DNA of 64,000 bases from DASSKK01 sp035690495 (lineage in GTDB: Bacteria > Actinomycetota > Actinomycetes > Propionibacteriales > Nocardioidaceae): positions 1 through 64,000 of the forward strand of contig DASSKK010000002.1 of NCBI GenBank assembly GCA_035690495.1. Reading direction: 5' to 3'. Positions within the stretch are counted from its first letter, which is position 1; the number at the start of each line of letters is the position of its first letter. This document shows positions 40,401 to 49,923 of this stretch, piece by piece. The notes below the pieces were generated by a model. The model searched no databases. It had not been told where the DNA came from and saw only the letters and a list, made by a program, of their open reading frames with translations. The translations under genes and the position numbers were made by a program.

Positions 40401-42380
40401 CAGCGAGTTGAACCCGTCGATCTCGTTGCGGCCCTCCCAGACCGCGGACACCGCGTCCTGGAACAGTTCACGGGCACCGGAGGGAAGAGACTCGTGGTAG
40501 CGCAGCCCGAAGTCGTAGATCCGTGACTCGCGGGGCAGGTCCTCCATCCGGTACGGCCGTTCGTCGACGACCTCGCAGCCCATCGACGCGAGGATGGGCA
40601 GCACTCCGCTCAGCGAGAGCGGAGGACCGATCCGGAATACCTTCAGCCGCGCCTCGTGCGGACCGGCGTCCATCGGCTGGTAGAACGACAGCGCGAGCCC
40701 CTCGTCGCCGTCGATGCCCTCGAGCCGGCCGAGGTCGACGGCCCCGGTGCGCGGCGGGTAGTCCTCCTTGTAGGCCTCCGGGAAGCTGTCGGAGTAGATC
40801 CGCGCGACCCGGGCCCCCTGCTCCTCGCCGTACTCGGTGTGCACCGCCGCCACCAGGTCGTCGCGCCAGGAGCGCGCCGCCTCGGCCAGCCGGCGCTCCA
40901 GGTCCTCGCGGTCGAACTCGCCGATCACCTCGCTCTTCTTGGGGCGGATCACGAAGTGCAGTCGTGCCAGCAGCGACTCGCTGACCCGAGCGGTGTACTC
41001 GATGGACTCACCGTGCAGCTGGGTCTTGAGGATGTGCGCGATTCGCTCGCGGACCGCGGTCGTGTAGCGGTCTCGCGGCAGGTAGACCATGCAGGACAGG
41101 TAGCGGTCGTAGGCGTCGCGACGCACGAACAGCCGCAGCTGGCGGCGTTCGCGGGTGTGCAGCACCGCCTCGGCGATCGGCACGAGCTCTTCGATGGGCG
41201 TCTGGAACAGCTCGTCGCGCGGGTAGGTCTCCAGTACGTCCATCAGCGCTTTCCCGGTGTGGCTGAGCGGGTCGAACCCGGCCCGGTCGATCACCTGCTT
41301 GGCCTTGGTGCGGATCACCGGGATCCGGGTCAGCGACTCGGTGTAGGCGGTGGAGGAGAACAGCCCGAGGAACCGTCGCTCGCCGCACACCGCGCCTGAC
41401 TCGTCGAACGTCTTCACGCCGACATAGTCCAGATAGACGGGGCGGTGCACCGTGGCGCGCGAGTTCGCCTTCGCGAGCACCAGCAGCTGCTTCTCGTGGG
41501 CCTTGGCCTTCACCGCGGGTGGCAGCTTGCCGAAGCTCGCCGACATGTCCTGGTCGGCCCGCAGAATCCCCAGGCCGGTGCCGGGCACGGCCCGGAGCAC
41601 GTCGTCGTCGTCCTGCTGCTCGAGCTTGTACTCGCGGTAGCCGAGGAAGGTGAAGTGGCCGTCGGCCAGCCAGCTCAGCAGCGCGCGGCCCTCCGAGATC
41701 TCCTCCTCGGACAGCGGTGGCGGGGCGCTCTCGAGGTCGTCGACGATCGCCAGGGCCTGGGCGTGCATCTTCGGCCAGTCCTCCACAGCCTCGCGCACGT
41801 CGCTGAGCACCTTGCTCAGCGAGCGCTCCACCTCCGCCAGGTCGTCGGGATGGCTCTCCCGGTCGATCTCGATGTGCATCCACGACTCGCGGAACGTGTC
41901 GTGCGGCAGGTCTGCGGGGAAGGCGTGCTGGTCCTCCTCGGAGAACACCTGCTGCAGCTCTCCGGTGATGTCGCGACGCACCAACACCTGGGGATGCACC
42001 ACCATGTGCACCTCACGGTCCTCGCCGCTGAGCTCCATGGTGACCGAGTCGACGAGGAACGGCATGTCGTCGGTGACCACCTCCACGACGGAGTGGCCCG
42101 CGGCCGACCAGCCGTGCTCGGCGACCGTGGGGGTGAACACCCGCACGTTGGCGGTGCCCTGCGGGCGGGATCCGGCGAGGCGGTACTGGCTCATCGCCGC
42201 GCCGTACAGGTCGACGTCGGTGCGATCGGCGATGTCCTCCGCGGCGACGTGGCGGTAGTAGTGCGCGAGGAGCTCCTTGACCTTCTCCGGGGGCAGTCCC
42301 CCGGTGCCTTCGCGGCCGACGGCCAACGCCGCGGCCTTCTCGATCAGCTCGTCCTTGGTTCCGTCCAGCGTCGTGCGCAC
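37488..42380 (-). CDS. NAD-specific glutamate dehydrogenase, large type
   Basis: 1630 residues, the length of the L-180 class. An N-terminal ACT-like regulatory region (VFTPTVAEHGWSAAGHSVVEVVTDDMPFLVDSV and following) precedes the catalytic domain, which contains FGAVARGGLRWSDRRDDFRTEVLGLVKAQMVKNAVIVPVGSKGGF (glutamate-binding and catalytic lysines) and VGIGDMSGDVFGNGML. It deaminates glutamate to 2-oxoglutarate with NAD, a catabolic function. GTG start. It follows kynA by 22 nt on the same strand and precedes the M20 gene, so these may form one amino-acid degradation unit. The large enzyme is usually under allosteric control by amino acids. Confidence 0.96.
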   Translation of the reverse strand: MRTTLDGTKDELIEKAAALAVGREGTGGLPPEKVKELLAHYYRHVAAEDIADRTDVDLYGAAMSQYRLAGSRPQGTANVRVFTPTVAEHGWSAAGHSVVEVVTDDMPFLVDSVTMELSGEDREVHMVVHPQVLVRRDITGELQQVFSEEDQHAFPADLPHDTFRESWMHIEIDRESHPDDLAEVERSLSKVLSDVREAVEDWPKMHAQALAIVDDLESAPPPLSEEEISEGRALLSWLADGHFTFLGYREYKLEQQDDDDVLRAVPGTGLGILRADQDMSASFGKLPPAVKAKAHEKQLLVLAKANSRATVHRPVYLDYVGVKTFDESGAVCGERRFLGLFSSTAYTESLTRIPVIRTKAKQVIDRAGFDPLSHTGKALMDVLETYPRDELFQTPIEELVPIAEAVLHTRERRQLRLFVRRDAYDRYLSCMVYLPRDRYTTAVRERIAHILKTQLHGESIEYTARVSESLLARLHFVIRPKKSEVIGEFDREDLERRLAEAARSWRDDLVAAVHTEYGEEQGARVARIYSDSFPEAYKEDYPPRTGAVDLGRLEGIDGDEGLALSFYQPMDAGPHEARLKVFRIGPPLSLSGVLPILASMGCEVVDERPYRMEDLPRESRIYDFGLRYHESLPSGARELFQDAVSAVWEGRNEIDGFNSLVLAAGLTWRQATVLRAYAKYMRQGGTPFAQDYIEDALRQNVEITTSLVRLFEARFDPGRNGTLAADSETREAKTSELEDRITRALDDVASLDHDRILRSYLTAIKATLRTNYYQSGPDGRPKPYMCFKLRPDEIPELPQPRPRFEIFVYSPRVEGVHLRFGAVARGGLRWSDRRDDFRTEVLGLVKAQMVKNAVIVPVGSKGGFFCKQLPPLDPAQPSDREAWLAEGIACYKTFISGLLDVTDNLVGGDTVPPERVVRHDGDDAYLVVAADKGTASFSDIANGVAHDYGYWLGDAFASGGSAGYDHKAMGITAKGAWESVRRHFREMGVDCQSEDFTCVGIGDMSGDVFGNGMLLSEHIRLVAAFDHRDIFVDPDPEAASSYAERRRLFDMPRSSWQDYDTSKISEGGGVFPRSSKSIPVSAQMRAALGLGDDVRRMTPAELMRAILLAPVDLLWNGGIGTYVKSDTESDVEVGDKANDAIRVGGAMLRCRCVGEGGNLGFTQKGRIEYARAGGRLTTDFIDNSAGVDTSDHEVNIKILLDNVVAGGDLTEKQRNELLASMTDEVGHLVLVDNYEQNNAIASAASQSPALLHVHEDWMRRLEREGRLDRALESLPGRKAITERREAGEGLTAPELSVLLAYTKIVLADELVETDLPDDPLLSTDLSEYFPTAMRKTYADQMLNHPLRREIVVTQVVNDLVNGAGITFYHRLSGETGASAEELVRANFVAREIFDSRALIDEINSYDAKLDAALQTRMRLDVRTLVERASRWLINNRRPPMDSDATVEYFAETTREVVATLPDLLTGREFEAYDGRRAALVEQGVPEDLAVRVAVAPPAYMVLNIVENAKRDDRDALGVARAHFALGERLGLPALVTQILALPRDDRWQTMARAALRDELHAVHAQLTAQVLAETSDDQPVPVRIADWEEGDEVVVTRAVNTLGEICADDRPELARLSVGLRVVRTMLRTP

Positions 42381-42402
42381 ACCCCCGACACTAGACGATC
42401 GA

Positions 42403-43245
42403 CTAGAGCGCCGAGCGAAGCTCCCACAGCAACGGGAAGTAGCGCAGCTCGAGCCGGCTGCGGAGGTACTCCGCGCCCGTGGAACCGCCCGTCCCGGTCT
42501 TGGTGCCGATCATCCTCTCGACCATCACCACGTGCCTGGCCCGCCACGCAGCCGCGAGCTCGTCGTGCTGCAGCAGTGCCTCGGCGAGCCCCCACACCTC
42601 GGCGAACGCCGAGCGATCGTGCGCCACGGTGCGGACGGAGTCCGTGATCTGTTGATCGTCACCGACCGGGAGGCCTCGTGAGGCCAGCACGTGCACGAAC
42701 GCGTCCCACAGCGTCGGCTCGTCGAGCCGCTTGTGCAGCCGCGCCCTCTCGTCCTCGGAGAGGCCGCGGAACCGCGCCACGAACGACGGGTCCTTGGCGC
42801 CGGAGAGGAACTCCAGCTCGCGGAACTGCACGGACTGGAAGCCACTGGCCGGCGCGAGGGTCTGTCGGAACTGCAGGAAGTCCTGGGGAGTCATCGTCTC
42901 CAGCACGTCGACCTGCTGCACCAGGACGCGCTCGATGACGTGCATCCTGGCCAGCAGGTGCTGGGCCCACCACAGGCCCTGCATTGCCGGCGCTCCCTCC
43001 TCGCGCCCCGGCTCCGCTGAGCCGTGCTGGCCGAGCATCACGTCGCGGACCGTGGTCGCCTCGTGGAGCAGCTGCTGGAACCACAGCTCGTACACCTGGT
43101 GGATGGTGATGAACAGCAGCTCGTCGTGCGCCGGCGGATCTGACTCCAGCTGCTGCGCCGACAGCAGGTCTGCCAGCCGGAGGTAGCTGCCATAGGTCAG
43201 GCGGGCGCCCTGCTCACCGAATGCGATGTCGTCTGGCTGGTTCAC
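42403..43245 (-). CDS. kynA: Tryptophan 2,3-dioxygenase
   Basis: 280 residues, haem enzyme opening the indole ring of tryptophan to N-formylkynurenine. FITIHQVYELWFQQLLHE holds the distal His49, and WRARHVVMVERMIGTKTGTGGSTGAEYLRS holds the proximal haem ligand His238 and the substrate loop. Normal length. ATG start. It lies directly upstream of NAD-GDH. Kynureninase and formamidase are not in the window. Confidence 0.96.
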   Translation of the reverse strand: MNQPDDIAFGEQGARLTYGSYLRLADLLSAQQLESDPPAHDELLFITIHQVYELWFQQLLHEATTVRDVMLGQHGSAEPGREEGAPAMQGLWWAQHLLARMHVIERVLVQQVDVLETMTPQDFLQFRQTLAPASGFQSVQFRELEFLSGAKDPSFVARFRGLSEDERARLHKRLDEPTLWDAFVHVLASRGLPVGDDQQITDSVRTVAHDRSAFAEVWGLAEALLQHDELAAAWRARHVVMVERMIGTKTGTGGSTGAEYLRSRLELRYFPLLWELRSAL

Positions 43246-43292
43246 GGCGCCGAGCCTAGCGAGGGCTCTGGCCGTAGGACATCATGGCGCCC

Positions 43293-43775
43293 ATGAGAAT
43301 CCACCACGAGCTCAGCTACGACGAGCCGCCGGACCGGGTCTACGCGATGCTGAGCACACCGGCGTTCCGGGAAGCGGTCTGCGGTCGGCTGCGGGTGCTC
43401 CGCTCGACGGTGGAGATCACCCCGCACGGTGTCGGCATGAAGGCCGTGATCGACCAGGTGCAGCCTGCGACGGGCGTCCCCTCGTTCGCGAAGAGGTTCG
43501 TCGGCGACGAGATCACGATCCGTCAGCAGGAGTCCTGGTCCTCCCCCGCAGGCGCCGACCTCGAGGTGACCATCCCCGGCAAGCCGGGAAGCATGCTCGG
43601 CAGCATCACCCTGGCCGCTGTCGGCGCGGGCAGCCGCCAGACCGTCGACGCGGACGTCACGGTCCCGCTCCCGCTGATAGGAAGCAAGCTGGAGCGGATG
43701 ATCGCAGACATGCTGCACCGGTCGCTCGACGCCGAGAACACCGTCGGGCGCGACTGGCTCGCCGAGCGCCCCTGA
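43293..43775 (+). CDS. DUF2505 (START-like) protein
   Basis: 160 residues. MRIHHELSYDEPPDRVYAMLSTPAFREAVCGRL fits the N-terminal strand-helix of DUF2505, a START/polyketide-cyclase-like fold that binds hydrophobic ligands in related proteins. The family start favours ATG at 43293; an ATG 9 nt upstream adds MAP. TAGGAC (43275-43280) is a possible -10. Divergent from kynA and convergent with pruA. Function unknown. Confidence 0.82.
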   Translation: MRIHHELSYDEPPDRVYAMLSTPAFREAVCGRLRVLRSTVEITPHGVGMKAVIDQVQPATGVPSFAKRFVGDEITIRQQESWSSPAGADLEVTIPGKPGSMLGSITLAAVGAGSRQTVDADVTVPLPLIGSKLERMIADMLHRSLDAENTVGRDWLAERP

Positions 43776-43814
43776 TGAACACTCCTCCGCTGAGCGGCGT
43801 CTGGCGGAGTGCTC

Positions 43815-43873
43815 GGCAAGGCCGAGGAGCGAAGGCGCACCGGGGTTGTGCGTCGAGCGACGAGAACGCCGCC
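43815..43873. repeat. Dispersed 59-bp repeat, copy 1
   Basis: 56 of 59 positions are identical to a second copy at 54118-54176. The element begins GGCAAGGC, has the core GAGGAGCGAAGGCGCACCGG and ends AACGCCGCC. Both copies are intergenic. A hairpin-like CACTCC...GGAGTG lies just upstream of this copy, between the DUF2505 and pruA genes. Confidence 0.85.
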
Positions 43874-43893
43874 GAGTGCCCGCCAGGGGCCGC

Positions 43894-45522
<1,629 letters not shown>

Positions 45523-45573
45523 GCGGTCGATGTTGTCAGATCGGCTCGCCCACCCCCAAAGTTCCCCCGCGAG

Positions 45574-46839
45574 TCACCGCCGGCGGGCTCGCCGCGCCAG
45601 TCTGCGCCCGCCGTGATGCCGCCCCGGGGCAGCCGGTTCCCCAGCGACCGCCCGGGCGAGGTCGGCGAGTGCGCGCGAGAGCGCGCAGTCTCCGCTCTCG
45701 GCGAGAGACCGACCCGCCATCAGTGCCCGGTCCGCCGCCGCCCGGTCCTCGGGGAGGAAGTGGACCGCTCTGGGGGTCAGGAAGCCCTCCACCATGCCGA
45801 CGATGTCGCGCTCGGCCCAGCCCAGGCTGGGACGGTTCCGGTTCACCACCACCCGCAGCCCGGTCGAGGGCAGTACGTCGTGCAGCTCCACGAGCCCGCG
45901 CGCGAGCCGCGCGAGGCCGACCGGGTCGGCCGCCCCGACCACCACGACCTCGTCGGCGTGCTCGAGCGCGGACAGGGTCATCTGGTTGCGGTGCGGGGCA
46001 GACCCGGTGAAAGGCTCGCCGGCCCGCTGCTCGAGGTTGAACCCGACGTCGACCACCACCGTGGTGGCGAGGCCGGTGGCGACGTCGAGAATCTCCTGAA
46101 AGGCGGACCCGCGCACCTCCGCCCACCGGTCGGCGCGCGGGAGCCCGGTCAGCACGCGCAGTCGGGTGCCGACCTCGCGGGCGTACCCGGCCAGGGCGTC
46201 GCCGTCCAACCTGCCGGAGTTGGCGGCGCGGGCCGCTGCCAGCAGGCCGGAGACCTCGTCGAGCACGCCGAGGTGCTGGGCGACCGTGCCCCCGTAGGGA
46301 TCGGCGTCCACCAGGAACGTCTCGCCGCGTCCGGCGAGCTCGGCGGCCAACCCCACCGCAACCGTCGTACGGCCCGGTGCGCCGGCCGGCCCCCAGACCG
46401 CCACCAGCCGTCCGGCCCCGGGCACGGCGGCATCTGCTGCCGTCGGCGGCGCGTCCTCCCGGGTGGGCCCGGCGTCGTCGGCGGCCGCACGCACGGCGGC
46501 CGGGAGCCGGTCGAGGTCGGCGGCCTCCAGCACGTGGCGGATGCCCAGTCTGTGCAGTCGACCGTTCTCGGCGGCGATCTCGGTGTCCGCGGCCACCAGC
46601 AGCACGCCGAGTCCGGCGCGGTGCAGCCCCGAGACGCTGTCGGCGTCGAGGCCGCCCAGCGAGGGCGACACCAGAGCCACCGAAGCGAGGCCGGTGCTGG
46701 CGCTCGCCAGCAGGTCGGCGAGGTCCACGCAGCGCTTGTGCAGAACCACCGAGGGGCCGCCGCGGGCGAGCACGTCGAGCGCCTCCGCCTCCCAGCCCGC
46801 ACCGGCCGCGGCCACCAGGACTGGCACGGCCATCGTCAC
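45574..46839 (-). CDS. CpaE-like / Ssd-type MinD-superfamily ATPase
   Basis: 421 residues. An N-terminal receiver-like region (VPVLVAAAGAGWEAEALDVLARG and following) precedes a MinD/ParA-type P-loop, VWGPAGAPGRTTVAVGLA, and a VVVDVGFNLE box. This is the architecture of CpaE and of mycobacterial Ssd (Rv3660c), which sits upstream of tadA there. It probably positions or regulates the Tad pilus or septum. The GTG start overlaps the SAF gene stop (GTGA), so the two are co-translated. The C-terminus is Arg-rich (GGRRLARRARRR). Confidence 0.85.
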   Translation of the reverse strand: MTMAVPVLVAAAGAGWEAEALDVLARGGPSVVLHKRCVDLADLLASASTGLASVALVSPSLGGLDADSVSGLHRAGLGVLLVAADTEIAAENGRLHRLGIRHVLEAADLDRLPAAVRAAADDAGPTREDAPPTAADAAVPGAGRLVAVWGPAGAPGRTTVAVGLAAELAGRGETFLVDADPYGGTVAQHLGVLDEVSGLLAAARAANSGRLDGDALAGYAREVGTRLRVLTGLPRADRWAEVRGSAFQEILDVATGLATTVVVDVGFNLEQRAGEPFTGSAPHRNQMTLSALEHADEVVVVGAADPVGLARLARGLVELHDVLPSTGLRVVVNRNRPSLGWAERDIVGMVEGFLTPRAVHFLPEDRAAADRALMAGRSLAESGDCALSRALADLARAVAGEPAAPGRHHGGRRLARRARRR

Positions 46840-47570
46840 GACTCCCGGGTGATCAGCACCGTGCCGCCGTCGAGGGCCGCGATCGCGTGCGGCAGTCCGG
46901 CGGCTTGCGCCTGGTCCACCCCCACCACCACCTGGCGGGTGGCGCTGGGGCCCAGGGATGTTCCGCGCTCGGGAGCCGCGACGACGCGCACATCGTCGAA
47001 GATCAGGGAGGCCCGGCCGCCGCCGGAGGCGCGCTTGCCGGCCGGACTCCCGCCGGTCGTCGACTTCTCGGGCGTGACCCACACGTCGACCACGGTGCCG
47101 ACCTGGACGGAGGCGGGCACCGCCTCCGCCGGCACGGACAGCGGCACCTGGGTCAGCGGCGCGGGGTCGGGCCCCTCCAGTGCCGCACGCGGGAGCAGCT
47201 CCCCTGCCCCGACGTCACGGTGGAGTACGGCGTCACCGTCCGGCGCAGCGGTGGCCGACAGGTAGTGGTCCGCCGCGGACTGGCCGTCGAAGCGCACGTC
47301 GCGACGTACCAGGTCACCGGCTGTGACGTGCTGGCCCGCCCTCAGGTCGTGCCGGGCGGCCCACACCGCCACCGTGTCGCCGGCGCTGCGGAACACTGCG
47401 GCTCCGACGAGCACCGACAGCGCCACCAACGCGATCCCGACGACCAGCCTGGGGTCGCGCCACCGGCTGCTGCGCTGCCGCGCCGCCGGTGGCGAGGTGC
47501 CGGTCGCGGGGGGTGCGGTGCCCGGGGAGGCCTGTCTCCACTGGTCGGTCGAAGCACTCACAGCCGCCAT
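46836..47570 (-). CDS. SAF-domain protein, CpaB/RcpC-like
   Basis: 244 residues. A Pro/Ser-rich cytoplasmic start leads to one membrane helix (LVVGIALVALSVLVGAAVF) and a SAF domain (VAVWAARHDLRAGQHVTAGDLVRRDVRF). The distal part has a beta-rich PASVQVGTVVDVWVTPEK. CpaB/RcpC proteins attach to the peptidoglycan and outer parts of Tad machines. Two ATGs occur; the second is 5 nt after GGAG and is listed. Together with the next gene it supplies Tad functions missing from the main operon 12.6 kb away. Confidence 0.8.
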   Translation of the reverse strand: MAAVSASTDQWRQASPGTAPPATGTSPPAARQRSSRWRDPRLVVGIALVALSVLVGAAVFRSAGDTVAVWAARHDLRAGQHVTAGDLVRRDVRFDGQSAADHYLSATAAPDGDAVLHRDVGAGELLPRAALEGPDPAPLTQVPLSVPAEAVPASVQVGTVVDVWVTPEKSTTGGSPAGKRASGGGRASLIFDDVRVVAAPERGTSLGPSATRQVVVGVDQAQAAGLPHAIAALDGGTVLITRES

Positions 47571-47683
47571 CATGCTCCGAATCGGCCTCGGCCACCGGGG
47601 CCCTCCACAGCCCAAGGAGGTTTTCCACAAGCAAAGGGAGTCGAACGTTGGGAAACGCCGCCAAACGATGGCATGATCGCCGC

Positions 47684-47932
47684 ATGCCCGAGCCGCGCTT
47701 CCTCACCGTGCCCGACGTCGCGGAGATCCTGGCCACCTCCGCCGCGCAGGTGAAGGCGCTGATCAAGCGGGGCGACCTGCGCGCGATCCAGATCGGCGGC
47801 CGCAACCAGTGGCGCGTGGAGACCGTCGAGCTCGAGGACTACATCCGGCGGATGTACGAGCGGGCCGACCACTCCGGTCCTGGTGAGCCCGACGAGGCGA
47901 CGCAGGCCGATCCCACACGCGCGAACAGCTAG
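47684..47932 (+). CDS. HTH DNA-binding protein (excisionase/BldC-like fold)
   Basis: 82 residues with a MerR-like helix-turn-helix: FLTVPDVAEILATSAAQVKALIKRGDLRAIQIGGRNQWRVETVELEDYI. The Q-V-K-A-L-I-K-R-G-D-L-R-A pattern is the HTH_17 class (excisionases, BldC). Leaderless-type promoter: TTGGGA, 18 nt, CATGAT, then 6 nt to the ATG. It is divergent from the SAF gene and convergent, by a CTAG overlap, with an uncharacterised gene. Possible regulator of the neighbouring envelope genes. Confidence 0.85.
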   Translation: MPEPRFLTVPDVAEILATSAAQVKALIKRGDLRAIQIGGRNQWRVETVELEDYIRRMYERADHSGPGEPDEATQADPTRANS

Positions 47933-48474
47933 AGGCTGTGCACCGCCGCGATCGCGGAGAACCGCACCACTCGTGGTTCGGCGCCTGCCGTCTCCGCGGC
48001 TTCCAGGAAGTCCGCACCCACCCGGCCGAGCATCACCCGGCTCGAGTGACCGTCGACACGCTGGAGCAGCACGGTCTCCTGGGCCTCGGCGATCCCCCGC
48101 AGCGCTGATCCGAGGCCGAGCTTGGCGGTGAGCCCGCGCGCCGGTTCCGCCATCGCGCCTGAGGCGAGCCCCTCCGCCTCGTCGACGGCGTCGAAGCTCA
48201 CGATCGTGTCGACGGCACGCTCCGCACCGGTGGAGCGCACCAGGCACCAGTCTCGCCCGACTCGCACCAGCACTCCCCGCTGCACGCCCGCGCCGCGCAC
48301 CCGCAGGCTCACTGCTCGGCCCGTTGAGGCGTGCAGGCGCGAGGCGAGGTCGACTCCGGCGTACTCGGCTCTGCTCAGCTCGGCGACCTCCACGTCCCGT
48401 TCGGCAAGCGCGAGCCCCTCCGCCTGCTGCTCGAGGTCCTCGAAGAGGCCACCCAGCCGCTCGTCCCACCGCAT
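47929..48474 (-). CDS. Uncharacterised conserved actinobacterial protein
   Basis: 181 residues. An acidic N-terminal helix (ERLGGLFEDLEQQAEGLALAERDVEVAELSRAEYA) is followed by a small strand-rich core (VSLRVRGAGVQRGVLVRVGRDWCLVRS) and a C-terminal region ending in VRFSAIAAVHSL. No membrane segment. ATG at 48474 is chosen since the helix starts there. It shares the CTAG at its 3' end with the convergent HTH gene. I do not recognise a family. Confidence 0.7.
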   Translation of the reverse strand: MRWDERLGGLFEDLEQQAEGLALAERDVEVAELSRAEYAGVDLASRLHASTGRAVSLRVRGAGVQRGVLVRVGRDWCLVRSTGAERAVDTIVSFDAVDEAEGLASGAMAEPARGLTAKLGLGSALRGIAEAQETVLLQRVDGHSSRVMLGRVGADFLEAAETAGAEPRVVRFSAIAAVHSL

Positions 48475-48610
48475 GGTCGAACGCTGACGGGTGCCGCGGT
48501 CCGTGTCAACGACTCGGCCGGTTGTGGACAGACGCTTGACGCGACTCCCCATCATCGCCTAAACAAGCCTTGTGAAGCTCAAACAGCCTCAAACAGTGTC
48601 ATCCCATCCA

Positions 48611-49339
48611 ATGAAGTCTAGACCGAGGGCTACCGGCATCGTCCGCGCTGGTGCAGTGGTGCTCGGCATCGGCCTCGCGGGAGGAATCCTGACCGAGGCG
48701 CTGTGCCGACTGGCCCTGCCCGCGCTCGCCGGCCCGGTCACCGGGATCCGAGCGGGGCAGGGACTGGCCGAGCTTCCCTTCGACGCCGCGCTGGCAGCCA
48801 TGTGCGCCCTCGCGGTGCTCGGCTGCTGGATCTGGCTGGTGCTCATCACGTTGCTGACCGCCGTCGAGACGACCGCTCGCGTGATCACCGGTCGCAGCCC
48901 GCTCCCGAGCACGATCGGCCTCTGCCCGGCCCTCGTGCGGCCCCTGCTCGGCAGGGCCCTGCTGGCGGCACTCGGCGTGTCGGTGGTCGCCTCGGTGGCG
49001 ATCGCCCCGGCCAATGCGGACGGTGCCGGCACCGGGCACGCCCCCGCCGCTACCACGCAGGGGGCCCTCACCGGCTTGCCGCTCCCGGACCGCACGACCG
49101 GGCGTCCGGCTGCAGTACCAGTCGCGAGGAGATCATCGTCGATCGTCGTCGTCCGCCGCGGCGACTGTCTGTGGGCGCTCACTGCTCGTCGGCTGCCCGA
49201 CGCGTCCGAGCCGGTGATCGATCGGGGCTGGCGGCGGCTCTACGCCGCCAATCGCGCACGGATCGGACCGGACCCCGACCTGATCGTGCCCGGGACCCGT
49301 CTGGTCCTCCCCCGAGACCTCCGAGAGGAGCCACGATGA
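48611..49339 (+). CDS. LysM-domain membrane protein
   Basis: 242 residues. Membrane segments at about 10-35, 60-85 and 115-135 lead to an extracytoplasmic linker and a C-terminal LysM domain (IVVVRRGDCLWALTARRL, then WRRLYAANRARIGPDPDLIVPGTRLVLP). LysM binds peptidoglycan. The ATG at 48611 is used; a GTG 39 nt upstream gives a longer N-terminus. Its stop overlaps the next ATG (ATGA). Confidence 0.8.
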   Translation: MKSRPRATGIVRAGAVVLGIGLAGGILTEALCRLALPALAGPVTGIRAGQGLAELPFDAALAAMCALAVLGCWIWLVLITLLTAVETTARVITGRSPLPSTIGLCPALVRPLLGRALLAALGVSVVASVAIAPANADGAGTGHAPAATTQGALTGLPLPDRTTGRPAAVPVARRSSSIVVVRRGDCLWALTARRLPDASEPVIDRGWRRLYAANRARIGPDPDLIVPGTRLVLPRDLREEPR

Positions 49340-49923
49340 GCAGCCGGCCCGACGATCTCGACGCACCGGTCCGCGCCGTGCGGCCACCCGCGCCATTCAA
49401 GCCCCAGTACCCACCCGCCCCAGCACCGTGGGCAACCCGGCTCGGCACTGATCCCGGCCAGGTGCCGATGGCCAGCGTGCAGGGAACGCTTGCCCTCGAC
49501 CTCGGTCCGCGCCTGGCCGCCGCCCCCCTCCAGGCGGCCCCCGACCTCCGGCTGCTGTCCGCCTGCCCCGACGGGGCGGCGGAGACCGAGCCCGGGCTGC
49601 GCGCCTGGGCGGCACGGTTCGCCCAGGCCGTCGTGGAAGTCTGCGGGGGAGACCGCCCGGCCAGCCAGCTGGTCCGGCTCACCTCCGGCCGCGTCTATGA
49701 GGACCTGACCCGCCGGGTGCGCATCCTGGCCACGACCGCGCCGGCCGGCCGACGGATGGCCTCCGTGCGCCCGCAGGTGCAGAGCCTGCGCGTCTTCCAG
49801 CCGTCCCCGCACAGCGCCGAGGTCAGCGTGCACGTGCGGCACGGACCGCGCTCCCGCGCCCTCGCTGCGAGGCTGGAACGCTACGACGGCCGCTGGATGT
49901 GCACCTGCCTGGAGCTCGGCTAG
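49336..49923 (+). CDS. DUF6459-like protein (Rv3235 type)
   Basis: 195 residues. A Pro-rich N-terminus precedes a C-terminal domain with RVYEDLTRRVRILA, SVRPQVQSLRVFQPSPHSAEVSVHVRHGPRSRALAARLERYDGRWMCTCLELG. The last strand pair is characteristic of the Rv3235-like group found beside secA in actinobacteria. Function unknown; the pairing with secA and LysM suggests the envelope or export. It ends in a CTAG shared with the convergent secA stop. Confidence 0.75.
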   Translation: MSSRPDDLDAPVRAVRPPAPFKPQYPPAPAPWATRLGTDPGQVPMASVQGTLALDLGPRLAAAPLQAAPDLRLLSACPDGAAETEPGLRAWAARFAQAVVEVCGGDRPASQLVRLTSGRVYEDLTRRVRILATTAPAGRRMASVRPQVQSLRVFQPSPHSAEVSVHVRHGPRSRALAARLERYDGRWMCTCLELG

